Below the pieces are notes generated by a model, which saw only the letters and a list, made by a program, of their open reading frames with translations, had not been told where the DNA came from and made no database searches. From Micromonospora sp. NBRC 110009 (lineage in GTDB: Bacteria > Actinomycetota > Actinomycetes > Mycobacteriales > Micromonosporaceae): DNA of 64,000 nt. The stretch is taken from assembly GCF_030518795.1 (NCBI RefSeq), contig NZ_CP130427.1, forward strand, positions 1,674,001-1,738,000, given 5' to 3'. Position 1 is the first letter of the stretch; every line of letters starts with the position of its first letter. Positions 34,146 to 42,428 of this stretch are shown in pieces. The position numbers were made by a program, and so were the translations under genes.

Positions 34146-35069
34146 TCAGCCGCCGGCGGGCGGCCGTACGGTCATGCCGACGTTCTCCAGCCCGGAGTAG
34201 TCGACGACCTCCCAGTGCTCGGCGACCCGGCCCGACACCATCCGGAACACGTCCGAGGTGTACATCAGCAGCCGCTTGCCGGTCGGCCGGCGGCCCCGGG
34301 ACAGGCCGGTGAAGTGGCCGCGCCAGGTCGCGAACACCATCACGCGGTCACCCGAGGCCAGGATGTGGTCGACCGTCGCGGTCAGGTCCGGGAACGCGGC
34401 GAAGTTGCCGGCGAAGTAGAGCCGGAACGCCTCGACGCCGTTCGGCACCGCCGGCACCTGCGCATTGTGGTGCAGGTAGTCGTGCTCGTAGTAGTCGTCC
34501 GCGCGGTCCAGCCGGTGCTCGCTGAGCACCTCCCGGTACGCCGCGAGGACGCGCGTGGCGTTGGCGCGCTCCACGGGGGTGTGCGGCCCGGACAGCTCCG
34601 GTCGCGCCGGCCCCGGCTCCTGCAACGGTTGCAGGCCGAAAGTCCGCAGGATCGAGTAGTCGACCACGGCCGCGTGCTCCACGACGCGGCCGTCGGCACC
34701 CAGGCGGAACAGCTCGCTGGTGTGCAGCTCCAGCGCACGCCGGTCGGCCGGACGCCCGGCGAACTCGCCACGCTGCCGGCCACGCCAGGTCAGGAAGGCC
34801 ATCACCCGGTCGTTGTCCGCGACCGCCGTCTCGATCGTCACGCTGAGGTCGGGGAAGCCGGTGACCAGCTCGCGCCAGAACGTCCGGCGGCCGTCGCGCC
34901 CCGGCACCACCCGCGGATCGTGGTCCCGGCCGGCCGGGTCGTAGTAGGCGTCGAGCCGGTCGAACCGGTGGCCGTTGTGGATCTCCGCGACGAGCCTGCG
35001 GAGCGTCCGCTCCGACAAGACCGGCGCCGGGTCGCGGCGGGCCGGCTCGATGTGGGGCTGCGGTGTCAT
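34146..35069 (-). CDS. Tandem SnoaL-like (ester cyclase / polyketide cyclase) protein
   Basis: A 307-residue protein made of two NTF2-like SnoaL modules. Each contains the pattern of an AYYDP/DYYEH helix, then FPDLSVTIE or FPDLTATVD, then DRVMAFLTWRG or DRVMVFATWRG, and a final HAAVVDYS or HWEVVDYS. SnoaL enzymes are usually single modules of about 140 residues that close the last ring of anthracyclines or hydroxylate (SnoaL2). An in-frame duplication giving a pseudo-dimer is seen here. GGAGG lies upstream of the ATG. It could be a cyclase or a hydroxylase subunit. Confidence 0.78.
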   Translation of the reverse strand: MTPQPHIEPARRDPAPVLSERTLRRLVAEIHNGHRFDRLDAYYDPAGRDHDPRVVPGRDGRRTFWRELVTGFPDLSVTIETAVADNDRVMAFLTWRGRQRGEFAGRPADRRALELHTSELFRLGADGRVVEHAAVVDYSILRTFGLQPLQEPGPARPELSGPHTPVERANATRVLAAYREVLSEHRLDRADDYYEHDYLHHNAQVPAVPNGVEAFRLYFAGNFAAFPDLTATVDHILASGDRVMVFATWRGHFTGLSRGRRPTGKRLLMYTSDVFRMVSGRVAEHWEVVDYSGLENVGMTVRPPAGG

Positions 35070-35159
35070 GGTGCCTCGTACCTCCTGACGAGGGGCGGAA
35101 GGGCAGCGGTGCCCACCTGCCGTCGGGCTGGTGGGCACCGGTGGGCGGGCGTGTGCCGC

Positions 35160-35753
35160 TCAGCTCACCGGTCGGCAGGTGCCGGTGACGAGGACGCCGG
35201 AGTCGTGCGGTGCGACCGGCGTGTCCGCGCCGACGTTGCCGACCAGCGCGCCGGGGTCGACGTCCACCCGGCCGGCGTAGAGCGCGGTCAGCTGCGAGGT
35301 CCTGTCGTCCTGGTCGATCACCACACCCACCAGCACGCCGTCGAACTTCGCGGCGCCCTCCGTCTCGAGCTGGAGGAGCGTGGCCCGCACCTTGACCCGC
35401 CCGGACGCCGGGTCCGTGATCACCACGTCACCCGTCGAACGGCCGATGCCCTTGCGCACCGAGAACAGCACCGACGTGCGCATCGTGAGCGTGCCGGTCA
35501 GCCGCGGGTCCGCGCTGACCGCCTGACCGGCCAGGTCGACCTTGATCTGGATGATGCCGGGCGAGTCGGCGCACCGGGTGGCCGTGGGCGCCGCCGTCCG
35601 GCTGGCTTGCAGGTCGATCTGCGCAGCGTCGAGCGTGACCGGGGTGACGGTGGGTGTGTCGGTGGCCCGGCCCGCGGCGTGCGCGGGCACCGCACCGGCG
35701 AGAGCCAGGTCGATGACGGCGGCGGCGACGAGGGCCCTACGGAAACGATGCAC
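35160..35753 (-). CDS. Secreted protein of unknown function
   Basis: A 197-residue protein with a clear Sec signal peptide (RRALVAAAVIDLALAGAVPA, cleavage likely after AHA). The mature part is predicted beta-rich and has two Cys (residues 61 and 193), near its ends, that could form a disulfide. GGAGGGGA lies 7 bases before the GTG start. It is divergent from the adenylating ligase operon and lies inside the cluster, so it probably shares its regulation. I do not recognise a family. A secreted binding, protective or late-acting protein is possible. Confidence 0.65.
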   Translation of the reverse strand: MHRFRRALVAAAVIDLALAGAVPAHAAGRATDTPTVTPVTLDAAQIDLQASRTAAPTATRCADSPGIIQIKVDLAGQAVSADPRLTGTLTMRTSVLFSVRKGIGRSTGDVVITDPASGRVKVRATLLQLETEGAAKFDGVLVGVVIDQDDRTSQLTALYAGRVDVDPGALVGNVGADTPVAPHDSGVLVTGTCRPVS

Positions 35754-35981
35754 GTCGAATTCCCCTCCAGGCATGGTGGCGCCGGCGTCCGCCGGCGGCC
35801 GCGCGGCTCCGCCGCGTGGCGCTCCACGGTGGCGCATGCCGCTGGAGCCCTGCTCGAAACCGTCCCCACGGCGGAGGCCAGCGGTAATCGAGCGAATGTC
35901 GAGGCCCGATCCGCATGCTCGCTGCGAGCCGCCGAGGCGCGGCACCGCAGGAAGCCACCAGCCCGATTGGAGCCCGCGACA

Positions 35982-37565
35982 GTGCCCGAACCCGACGCGG
36001 ACCTCGACCTGCCCCCCTCGCCGGAGCATTACGTCCCCCGGATACTCGACGTCGCCCGCGGGCGCGCCGACGCGCCCGTCCTGCGGTGGCGGGACCAGGA
36101 CGTCTCCGGTACGTCGCTCGCGGCGACCGTCCAGGCGACCGCGGCGGCCCTGCGCGATCTCGGGCTCCGGCCCGACGACACGGTCGGGATCCTGATCGGC
36201 GGCAACCGGCCGGCGACGTTGACCACCCGCTATGCGGCCCACCTCCTGGGCACCTCGGTGGTCCACGTCAGCGGGGTCACCCCGGGCACCAGCGGACCCG
36301 GGCTGCCCCTGGAGGCGCAGGCCCGGATGCTGCGCGAGGCGAACGCGTCCGTGCTCGTGACGGATGAGGAGCACGCCGAACGCTCGGCCCGGCTCCGGGA
36401 CGTACTGCCCGGTCTGCGCCTCCTGACCGCACCCGGCGGCCCGGACCCGGCCGGCGGCACCCTGGCGGCCGCCCTCACCCCGCGACGGCCTCGAACGGCC
36501 AACGTGACCTACACCAGCGGCAGCACCGGCCGGCCGAAGGGCGTCTGCATGCCGTTCGAGGGGTGGAACGCCACCGTGCTGTGGGCCGCCTCCGCGGTCC
36601 CGTCCGGCGCCGCGATCACGTTCCTCGCCGTGAGCCCGCTCAGCCACTCGGTCGGCCTGGTCGTCGACATCATGATCGCTGCGGGTGGGACGGTGCTGCT
36701 CCACGAGGGCTTCGACGCCGGCACCGTCCTGCGGGACATCGCACGGCACCGGGTGACCGGCACCATGATCGGCGTACCGAATCTCTACGCCCTGCTCGAC
36801 CACCCGGACCTGCCCCACACCGACCTGACGTCACTGCGGCAGCTGCTGTACGTGGGCTGTCCCGCGTCGCCGGCCCGGCTCGCGCAGGCGCTGCCGTTCC
36901 TCGGCCACGCGCTCACCCAGAACTACGGCACCACGGAGGCCGGCCGGATCACCGTCCTGAGCCCGGCGGACCACCACCGCCCGGACCTTCTCGGCACGGT
37001 CGGGCGGCCGAGCCCCGACGTGGCGATCCGGATCTGCGACCCGGACTCCGGCCGGGTCCTCGGGCCGGGAGAGCTCGGCGAGGTCTGCGTGCGCTCGACC
37101 AACATGATGACCGGCTACCTGGACGATCCGGACCTCACCGCGCACGTCCTGCGGGACGGCTGGCTGCGCACCGGCGACCTGGGACGGCTGGACGCCGAGG
37201 GCTACCTGCGGCTGTCCGGCCGGATCGGCGACGTGATCAAGGCCGGGGACGTCAAGGTCTACCCGGCCGAGGTGGAGCACGTCCTCGCCGGCCATCCGGA
37301 CGTCGTGGACGCCTGCGTCTACGCGTACCGGGACGACAACGGTCTCGAGCAGGTCCACGCCGCCGTCGTGCCGCGCCCCGGCGGCACCTACGACGCCGAC
37401 GCGCTCCGCCGGCACGTGGCGGCGACGATGACGGCGAAGCACGCGCCGACGGTGTTCGTGCGCTGCGACCGGCTGCCCGTCACCCCTTCAGGCAAGGTCG
37501 ACCGCCGGCAGGTGCGGCGGCTCGGCCTCCGTCACCCCCGATCAGGAAGTGAGCACCCGTCATGA
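35982..37565 (+). CDS. Adenylate-forming ligase (acyl-CoA ligase / amide synthetase superfamily)
   Basis: A 527-residue ANL enzyme. The P-loop is [14 protein letters not shown] (174-187), A5 is NYGTTEAGR (314-322), and the hinge and A8/A10 motifs are [10 protein letters not shown] and [12 protein letters not shown] with the catalytic Lys. It has no carrier domain. I chose the GTG at 35982 because GGAG lies 8 bases upstream. Its length and its place as first gene of the A-PCP/P450/MbtH/SDR operon fit a NovL/SimL-type amide synthetase joining a carboxylate to an amino-acid-derived amine. A FadD-like CoA ligase is the alternative. The stop overlaps the next start (ATGA). Confidence 0.8.
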   Translation: MPEPDADLDLPPSPEHYVPRILDVARGRADAPVLRWRDQDVSGTSLAATVQATAAALRDLGLRPDDTVGILIGGNRPATLTTRYAAHLLGTSVVHVSGVTPGTSGPGLPLEAQARMLREANASVLVTDEEHAERSARLRDVLPGLRLLTAPGGPDPAGGTLAAALTPRRPRTANVTYTSGSTGRPKGVCMPFEGWNATVLWAASAVPSGAAITFLAVSPLSHSVGLVVDIMIAAGGTVLLHEGFDAGTVLRDIARHRVTGTMIGVPNLYALLDHPDLPHTDLTSLRQLLYVGCPASPARLAQALPFLGHALTQNYGTTEAGRITVLSPADHHRPDLLGTVGRPSPDVAIRICDPDSGRVLGPGELGEVCVRSTNMMTGYLDDPDLTAHVLRDGWLRTGDLGRLDAEGYLRLSGRIGDVIKAGDVKVYPAEVEHVLAGHPDVVDACVYAYRDDNGLEQVHAAVVPRPGGTYDADALRRHVAATMTAKHAPTVFVRCDRLPVTPSGKVDRRQVRRLGLRHPRSGSEHPS

Positions 37566-39415
37566 CCTCGGACACCGGAACCCGCCGCCGTCTCGCGGAC
37601 GACCTGCCCGCCCTGTCCCGCCTCGCCCTGCACCCGGACGAGCCGGAACATGCCGGGCGGGACGACGGTACGCCGCCACCGACGGAGACCCTGGCGACCC
37701 TCTTCGAACGGCAGGCGCGCCGGCGGCCCGGCGGCACCGCGCTCGTCCTCCAGGACGCGATCCTCACGTACGACGAGGTCGACCGCCGGGCCAACCGGCT
37801 CGCCCGGTTGCTGGCCGGCCGGGGCGCCGGCCCCGAGCGGGTGGTCGCGCTCGCCCTGCCCCGCTCCGCCGACATGATCATCGCGATGCTGGCGGTCACC
37901 AAGGCCGGTGCCGCGTTCCTCCCGGTCGACCCGGACTACCCGGCCGACCGCATCGCCTTCATGATCCGGGACGCCGCTCCCGCCCTGGTCTGCAGCACCT
38001 CGGCGGCGGCGACCCGGCTGCCCGCGGGGCCTCCGCTCGTCCTGCTGGACGGTCCCGACACCACGGCCGCGCTGAGCGGCCTGCCCGACGCCGGTCTCGC
38101 CGGCGCCGTCCCGCCGCCGTCCCCCGCCGGCCTGGCGTACGTCATCTACACCTCGGGCTCGACGGGCACGCCGAAGGGTGTGGCGGTCACCCACGGCGGG
38201 GTGGGCGCCCTCGCGGCCGCGAACAGCGAACGGATGGCGGTCGGTGAGGAGAGCCGCGTCCTGCAGTTCTCGTCACCCAGCTTCGACGCGATCGTCTTCG
38301 AACTGCTCGCCACCTTCGCGGCCGGGGCCGCACTGGTGATCCCGCCGCCGCGCACGCTGGCCGGCGAGGCGCTGGCCGCGGTCGTCACCGAACACCAGGT
38401 CACCCACGCCGTCCTCCCGCCGGTGGCCGCGGGCAGTGTGTCCGCCGCCGGGCTGCCCGGCCTGCGCAGCCTGCTGGTCGCCGGCGAGGCCTGCTCAGGC
38501 GACCTCGTGGCCCGGTGGTCTCCCGGCCGCCGCATGATCAACGCGTACGGGCCGACCGAGACGACCGTCTGCGCCACCATGACCGGCCCCCTGTCCGGCT
38601 CGACGGCCCCGTCGATCGGCCGTCCCATCCCCGGCGCCGCCGTGCACGTGCTGGACGACGGGCTCCGTCCGGTCGCCCCGGGAACGCCGGGTGAGCTGTA
38701 CGTCAGCGGTGACCTGCTGGCCCGCGGGTACCTGCGGCGGCCCGCGCTGACCGCCGAGCGGTTCGTGGCGGACCCGTTCGCGGGCGACGGATCGCGCATG
38801 TACCGGACCGGCGACCTGGTGTCCCGGACACCGGACGGCGACCTCGTGTTCCACGGGCGCGTCGACGACCAGGTCAAGGTGCGCGGCTTCCGGATCGAAC
38901 TCGGTGAGATCGAAGCCGTCCTGACCGGGCATCCCGCGGTGGACCGCGCCGTCGCCGTGGTACGCGAGGACCAGCCGGGAACCCAGCAGATCGTCGCGTA
39001 CCTGATCACGGTGGACCGCACCGCCCCGCCCGCGGCCGAACTCCGGGAGTTCGCGAGCCGCTTCCTCCCCGAGCACATGGTCCCCACCGCCTACGTCGTG
39101 GTCGACTCGTTCCCCGTGACGCCGAGCGGCAAGCTCGACCGCGGGGCGCTGCCCGCACCGGATCGGAGCCCGGCGACGGGACGCGAGCCCAGCACGCCGG
39201 CCGAGGAGGCGTTCCGCACGATATTCGCCGAGATCCTGCAGGTCCCGCAGGTGCCCGTCGAGGGCAACTTCTTCGAGCTGGGCGGCAACAGCCTGCTCGC
39301 CATTCCGGTCATCCAGAAGGCTCGCGAGTTCGGCCTGGCGATCACGCCGAGGCAACTCATCGAGAACCCGACCATCGAGAAGCTGGCGGCGGTCGCCCGC
39401 CCCGTCGGCCAGTAG
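37562..39415 (+). CDS. NRPS adenylation-PCP didomain (NovH-like)
   Basis: A 617-residue A-PCP. Core motifs seen are [14 protein letters not shown] (A3), [13 protein letters not shown] (A5), MYRTGDLV (A7), [16 protein letters not shown] (A8) and VTPSGKLDR (A10). The PCP contains [10 protein letters not shown] with Ser577 as phosphopantetheine site. Aligned by eye to PheA, the ten specificity residues read D-A-F-V-L-A-A-V-C-K; the AAVCK ending is typical of Phe/Tyr-activating domains. Stand-alone A-PCP proteins such as NovH hold an amino acid for beta-oxidation by a P450, and the next gene is a P450. Tyrosine or another aromatic substrate is inferred. Confidence 0.87.
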   Translation: MTSDTGTRRRLADDLPALSRLALHPDEPEHAGRDDGTPPPTETLATLFERQARRRPGGTALVLQDAILTYDEVDRRANRLARLLAGRGAGPERVVALALPRSADMIIAMLAVTKAGAAFLPVDPDYPADRIAFMIRDAAPALVCSTSAAATRLPAGPPLVLLDGPDTTAALSGLPDAGLAGAVPPPSPAGLAYVIYTSGSTGTPKGVAVTHGGVGALAAANSERMAVGEESRVLQFSSPSFDAIVFELLATFAAGAALVIPPPRTLAGEALAAVVTEHQVTHAVLPPVAAGSVSAAGLPGLRSLLVAGEACSGDLVARWSPGRRMINAYGPTETTVCATMTGPLSGSTAPSIGRPIPGAAVHVLDDGLRPVAPGTPGELYVSGDLLARGYLRRPALTAERFVADPFAGDGSRMYRTGDLVSRTPDGDLVFHGRVDDQVKVRGFRIELGEIEAVLTGHPAVDRAVAVVREDQPGTQQIVAYLITVDRTAPPAAELREFASRFLPEHMVPTAYVVVDSFPVTPSGKLDRGALPAPDRSPATGREPSTPAEEAFRTIFAEILQVPQVPVEGNFFELGGNSLLAIPVIQKAREFGLAITPRQLIENPTIEKLAAVARPVGQ

Positions 39416-39426
39416 GAGGACACGAC

Positions 39427-40707
39427 GTGACCACACGACGCATGATCTCCCCCGACGAGCTCGAGGAGATCGACCTCGCCGACCCACGGCTGCACGCCGA
39501 GTACGAGCTCGACGAGGTCTGGCGCTACCTGCGCGCCGAACGGCCGTTCTACTGGCAGTCGGAGCGCGGCAGCCAGCCGGGCTTCTGGGTGATCACCCGC
39601 CACGAGGACGCGATGGCGGTCTACAAGGACAAGGAGCACTTCACCACCGAGGACGGCAACGCGCTGAGCAGCCTCCTGACCAACGGCGACTCGGCCGCCG
39701 GGACGATGCTCGCGGTGACCGACGGCGTCCGGCACGCGCAGATCCGGAACATCCTCATGAGGGCCTTCTCGCCGCGCATGCTGCGTGACATCGGCGCGTC
39801 CGTGCGGCAGACGGTGGACAAGCTCCTCACCGAGGCCCTCAGCCGCGACGAGTGCGACTTCGCCCACGACGTAGCCGGCAGCATCCCGCTCGGCGCCATC
39901 TGCGACCTGCTCGCGGTCCCCCACTCGGACCGCAGGTACCTGCTCGGCCTGACGGCACACGCCTGGAGCTCGGACTACGCCGACGCACCGCCGGCGGACA
40001 GCTGGGCGGCGAAGAACGAGATCCTGCTGTACTTCTCGGACCTCGCCCGCAGCCGCCACGACAGCGCCCACAACGACGTGGTCAGCCTGCTGGCCAACAG
40101 CCAGGTCGACGGCGAGCGGCTCGACGACGCCGAGCTGATGGCCAACTGCTACGGCCTCATGATCGGCGGTGACGAGACCGGACGGCACGCGATCACCGGC
40201 AGCGTGCTGGCCCTCATGCGGCACCCCGACCAGTGGCAGGCCCTCAAACGCGGCGAGGTCGACCTCGGCACCGCCGCCGACGAGGTTCTGCGCTGGACGG
40301 TGCCGTCGCTGCACGGCGGCCGCATGACGACCGGCGACGTCGTGGTGAACGGCCAGCTGATCCGGACCGGTGAGCCGGTCAGCGTCTGGATCTACTCGGC
40401 GAACCGGGACGAGCGGGTGTTCGACGACCCGGACCGCTTCGACCTGTCCCGCAGGCCGAACAAGCACCTCACCTTCGCCTTCGGCTCGCACTACTGCCTC
40501 GGCGCCCACCTCGCGAAGATCGAGGTCGAGGCGGTCCTGGACGGTCTGCGCCGGATGGTCGGCGGCATGACGCAGACCGGCCCCGAGCAGTGGATCTACT
40601 CCACCATCCTGCACGGCATGCACTCGCTGCCGGTGTCCCTGCAACCTGACCGCGCGGACGTGGCCACGGCTGGCGCCGGCTCGGCCGGCACCCGGCACCC
40701 GGGGTGA
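39427..40707 (+). CDS. Cytochrome P450, probable PCP-bound amino acid beta-hydroxylase (NovI-like)
   Basis: A 426-residue P450. The I-helix oxygen-binding motif is [12 protein letters not shown] (246-257), ExxR is EVLR (286-289), and the heme loop is [10 protein letters not shown] with Cys357. The GGDET-RH form of the I-helix resembles that of P450s acting on aminoacyl-PCP substrates (NovI, NikQ and OxyD groups), unlike the AGHETT of the other P450 in this cluster. It starts 11 bases after the A-PCP gene. The inferred reaction is beta-hydroxylation of the aminoacyl thioester on that PCP. Confidence 0.82.
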   Translation: MTTRRMISPDELEEIDLADPRLHAEYELDEVWRYLRAERPFYWQSERGSQPGFWVITRHEDAMAVYKDKEHFTTEDGNALSSLLTNGDSAAGTMLAVTDGVRHAQIRNILMRAFSPRMLRDIGASVRQTVDKLLTEALSRDECDFAHDVAGSIPLGAICDLLAVPHSDRRYLLGLTAHAWSSDYADAPPADSWAAKNEILLYFSDLARSRHDSAHNDVVSLLANSQVDGERLDDAELMANCYGLMIGGDETGRHAITGSVLALMRHPDQWQALKRGEVDLGTAADEVLRWTVPSLHGGRMTTGDVVVNGQLIRTGEPVSVWIYSANRDERVFDDPDRFDLSRRPNKHLTFAFGSHYCLGAHLAKIEVEAVLDGLRRMVGGMTQTGPEQWIYSTILHGMHSLPVSLQPDRADVATAGAGSAGTRHPG

Positions 40708-40736
40708 CGCATCCGCTGCGGCAAGGAAGGATCGCT

Positions 40737-40946
40737 GTGCCCCACCCCTTCGAGAACGAGGACGGCACCTACCTGGTGCTGCTCAACGACGAGCACCAGT
40801 ACTCGCTCTGGCCCGGGTCCGCCCCGGTCCCCGGCGGCTGGCGGATCGTGGAAGGCCCGGCGAGCCGGGCCGCCTGCCTCGCCCACATCGAGCGGCACTG
40901 GATCGACATGCGTCCGAAGAGCCTGGCCGACACGGCGGCCGGCTAG
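40737..40946 (+). CDS. MbtH-like protein
   Basis: A 69-residue MbtH protein. The conserved pattern [20 protein letters not shown] and the three Trp residues are present ([18 protein letters not shown]). The GTG start at 40737 is fixed by AAGGAAGG 6 bases upstream. MbtH proteins bind and activate adenylation domains, and in aminocoumarin pathways the tyrosine-activating A domain depends on one. Its place inside this operon points to the A-PCP protein as partner. Confidence 0.93.
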   Translation: MPHPFENEDGTYLVLLNDEHQYSLWPGSAPVPGGWRIVEGPASRAACLAHIERHWIDMRPKSLADTAAG

Positions 40947-41705
40947 ATGGATCGGGAGCAACGCCTCGTCGCCGTCGTCACCGGCGCGGGACGAGGCATC
41001 GGCGCCGCCACCGCGCGCCGTCTGTCAGCAGACGGCGCCGCGGTGGCGGTCGTCGACCGCAGCGTGCCGGGGACCCACGACACGGTCGGCGAGATCGAGG
41101 CGGCGGGTGGCCGGGCGATCGGTGTCGCCTGTGACGTCGCCGCCGCCGACCAGGTGGAGGCGGCGTTCGACCGTGTGGTGGACGCGTTCGGCCGGGTCGA
41201 CGTGCTGGTGAACAACGCCGGGGTCATCCGGGACAACCTGCTCTTCATGATGAGCGAGCAGGACTGGGACACGGTCCTGCGCGTGCACCTGCGCGGTACG
41301 TTCCTGTGCGTTCGCGCGGCGCAGCGGCACATGGCGCGGCGCGGCGGCGGCCGGATCGTCAACCTGAGCTCCATCGCGGCGCGGGGCAACCGTGGCCAGG
41401 CCAACTACTCGACGGCCAAGGCCGCGGTACAGGGCCTGACCCGCACCTTCGCCGCCGAACTCGGGCCGCACGGCATCACCGTCAACGCCATCGCGCCGGG
41501 TTTCATCGCCACCCCCATGACCGACGAGACCGCCCGGCGGATGGGCCGCGACCCCGACGAGTTCCGCCACGACACGGCGGCACGGGTGCCGCTACGGCGG
41601 GTCGGCTCCCCGGACGACATCGCGGGCGTCGTCGCCTTCCTGGCCGGCCCCGACGCGGCGTACATCACCGGCCAGACCATCCACGTCGACGGCGGTCATC
41701 CGTGA
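40947..41705 (+). CDS. Short-chain dehydrogenase (FabG-like; NovJ-like catalytic subunit)
   Basis: A 252-residue SDR with all catalytic elements: TGAGRGIG (12-19), NNAG (89-92), Ser in NLSSIAARG, and YSTAK with Tyr154 and Lys158. The ATG follows the MbtH stop directly. The stop overlaps the start of a second, degenerate SDR. In novobiocin biosynthesis NovJ and NovK form a mixed tetramer that oxidises beta-hydroxytyrosyl-S-NovH to the beta-keto form. Here the gene order, the substrate-carrier gene and the active/inactive pairing match that system. A generic ketoreductase role remains possible. Confidence 0.82.
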   Translation: MDREQRLVAVVTGAGRGIGAATARRLSADGAAVAVVDRSVPGTHDTVGEIEAAGGRAIGVACDVAAADQVEAAFDRVVDAFGRVDVLVNNAGVIRDNLLFMMSEQDWDTVLRVHLRGTFLCVRAAQRHMARRGGGRIVNLSSIAARGNRGQANYSTAKAAVQGLTRTFAAELGPHGITVNAIAPGFIATPMTDETARRMGRDPDEFRHDTAARVPLRRVGSPDDIAGVVAFLAGPDAAYITGQTIHVDGGHP

Positions 41706-42358
41706 CCGCGGTGAAGGGACCGGCCGTGCCAGGTACGACGATCGTGACGGGCGCCCACCTCGACGGCCTCGGCGCCGCCGCCGCCGTCCGGCTGGCGGAG
41801 ACCGGCTCGGACGTCGCGCTGATCTTTCCCGACTCGGCCACCCGCGCGGACACGATGCGCCGACTCACCGCCCTGCCGGTGCGGTCGCTGGCGATCGGCG
41901 CGGACGTCACCGACGCGGACGCGGTGGCCGCGGCACTCCAGCGGGTGTCTTCGTCGCTGGGTGACCCCGGCGTGCTCGTCACCGTCGTCGGGCCGGCCGC
42001 GCCGGGGCCGCTGCGCGAGCTGTCCGACGCGGCGTGGGACGTGTCGGTCGAGCTGCAGTTGCGGGGCCTGTTCCTGATGACCAGAGCGGTGCTGGACCCG
42101 ATGACCCGCATCGGGTCGGGCCGGGTCGTCACCGTCACCGGCGCGGACGGCGCCGTCCGCGCCGGGCTGGTCGGCTTCACCCGCACGACCGCGCTGGAAC
42201 TGGCGCCGTTCGGCGTCACCGCGAACCTCGTCACGTCGACGCTCGGCGGCTCGGGCGACCCGGAGCAGGTGGCGGCGCTGATACCGCTCCTCGTCGGCCC
42301 GGCGGCCGCCGCCGTGTCGGGTCAGATGATCGACGTGGGGGGCGGCCCGGCATCGTGA
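41702..42358 (+). CDS. Degenerate SDR lacking catalytic residues (NovK-like structural subunit)
   Basis: A 218-residue SDR-fold protein. The nucleotide motif is irregular (TGAHLDGLG, 16-24), NNAG is replaced by VVGPAA, and the segment that should contain Ser and YxxxK is shortened to VTGADGAVRAGLVGFTR, so no catalytic Ser, Tyr or Lys remains. The helix after the active site and the C-terminal dimer tail (SGQMIDVGGG) are preserved. This fits a non-catalytic partner, as described for NovK beside NovJ. The GTG start overlaps the previous stop (GTGA), so the two are made together. Last gene of the plus-strand operon. Confidence 0.8.
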   Translation: MTAVKGPAVPGTTIVTGAHLDGLGAAAAVRLAETGSDVALIFPDSATRADTMRRLTALPVRSLAIGADVTDADAVAAALQRVSSSLGDPGVLVTVVGPAAPGPLRELSDAAWDVSVELQLRGLFLMTRAVLDPMTRIGSGRVVTVTGADGAVRAGLVGFTRTTALELAPFGVTANLVTSTLGGSGDPEQVAALIPLLVGPAAAAVSGQMIDVGGGPAS

Positions 42359-42378
42359 CCCGCCCGCCGGCGGCGCCG

Positions 42379-42424
42379 GACGCGAGGGGAGGGGCCACCC
42401 GGAGGTGGCCCCTCCCCTCGCGTC
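42379..42424. terminator. Long bidirectional stem-loop terminator
   Basis: A perfect 21-bp inverted repeat (arms 42379-42399 and 42404-42424) with a CGGA tetraloop. It lies between the amino-acid operon (+) and the polyketide core operon (-, ending at 42429). Confidence 0.85.
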
Positions 42425-42428
42425 CGCC

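Noticed and set aside
34146..37565. The ligase frame extended upstream by about 600 codons
   Set aside because: The upstream part is antisense to the SnoaL-like and secreted-protein genes and carries no domain. The GTG at 35982 has a ribosome site and begins the ANL fold.
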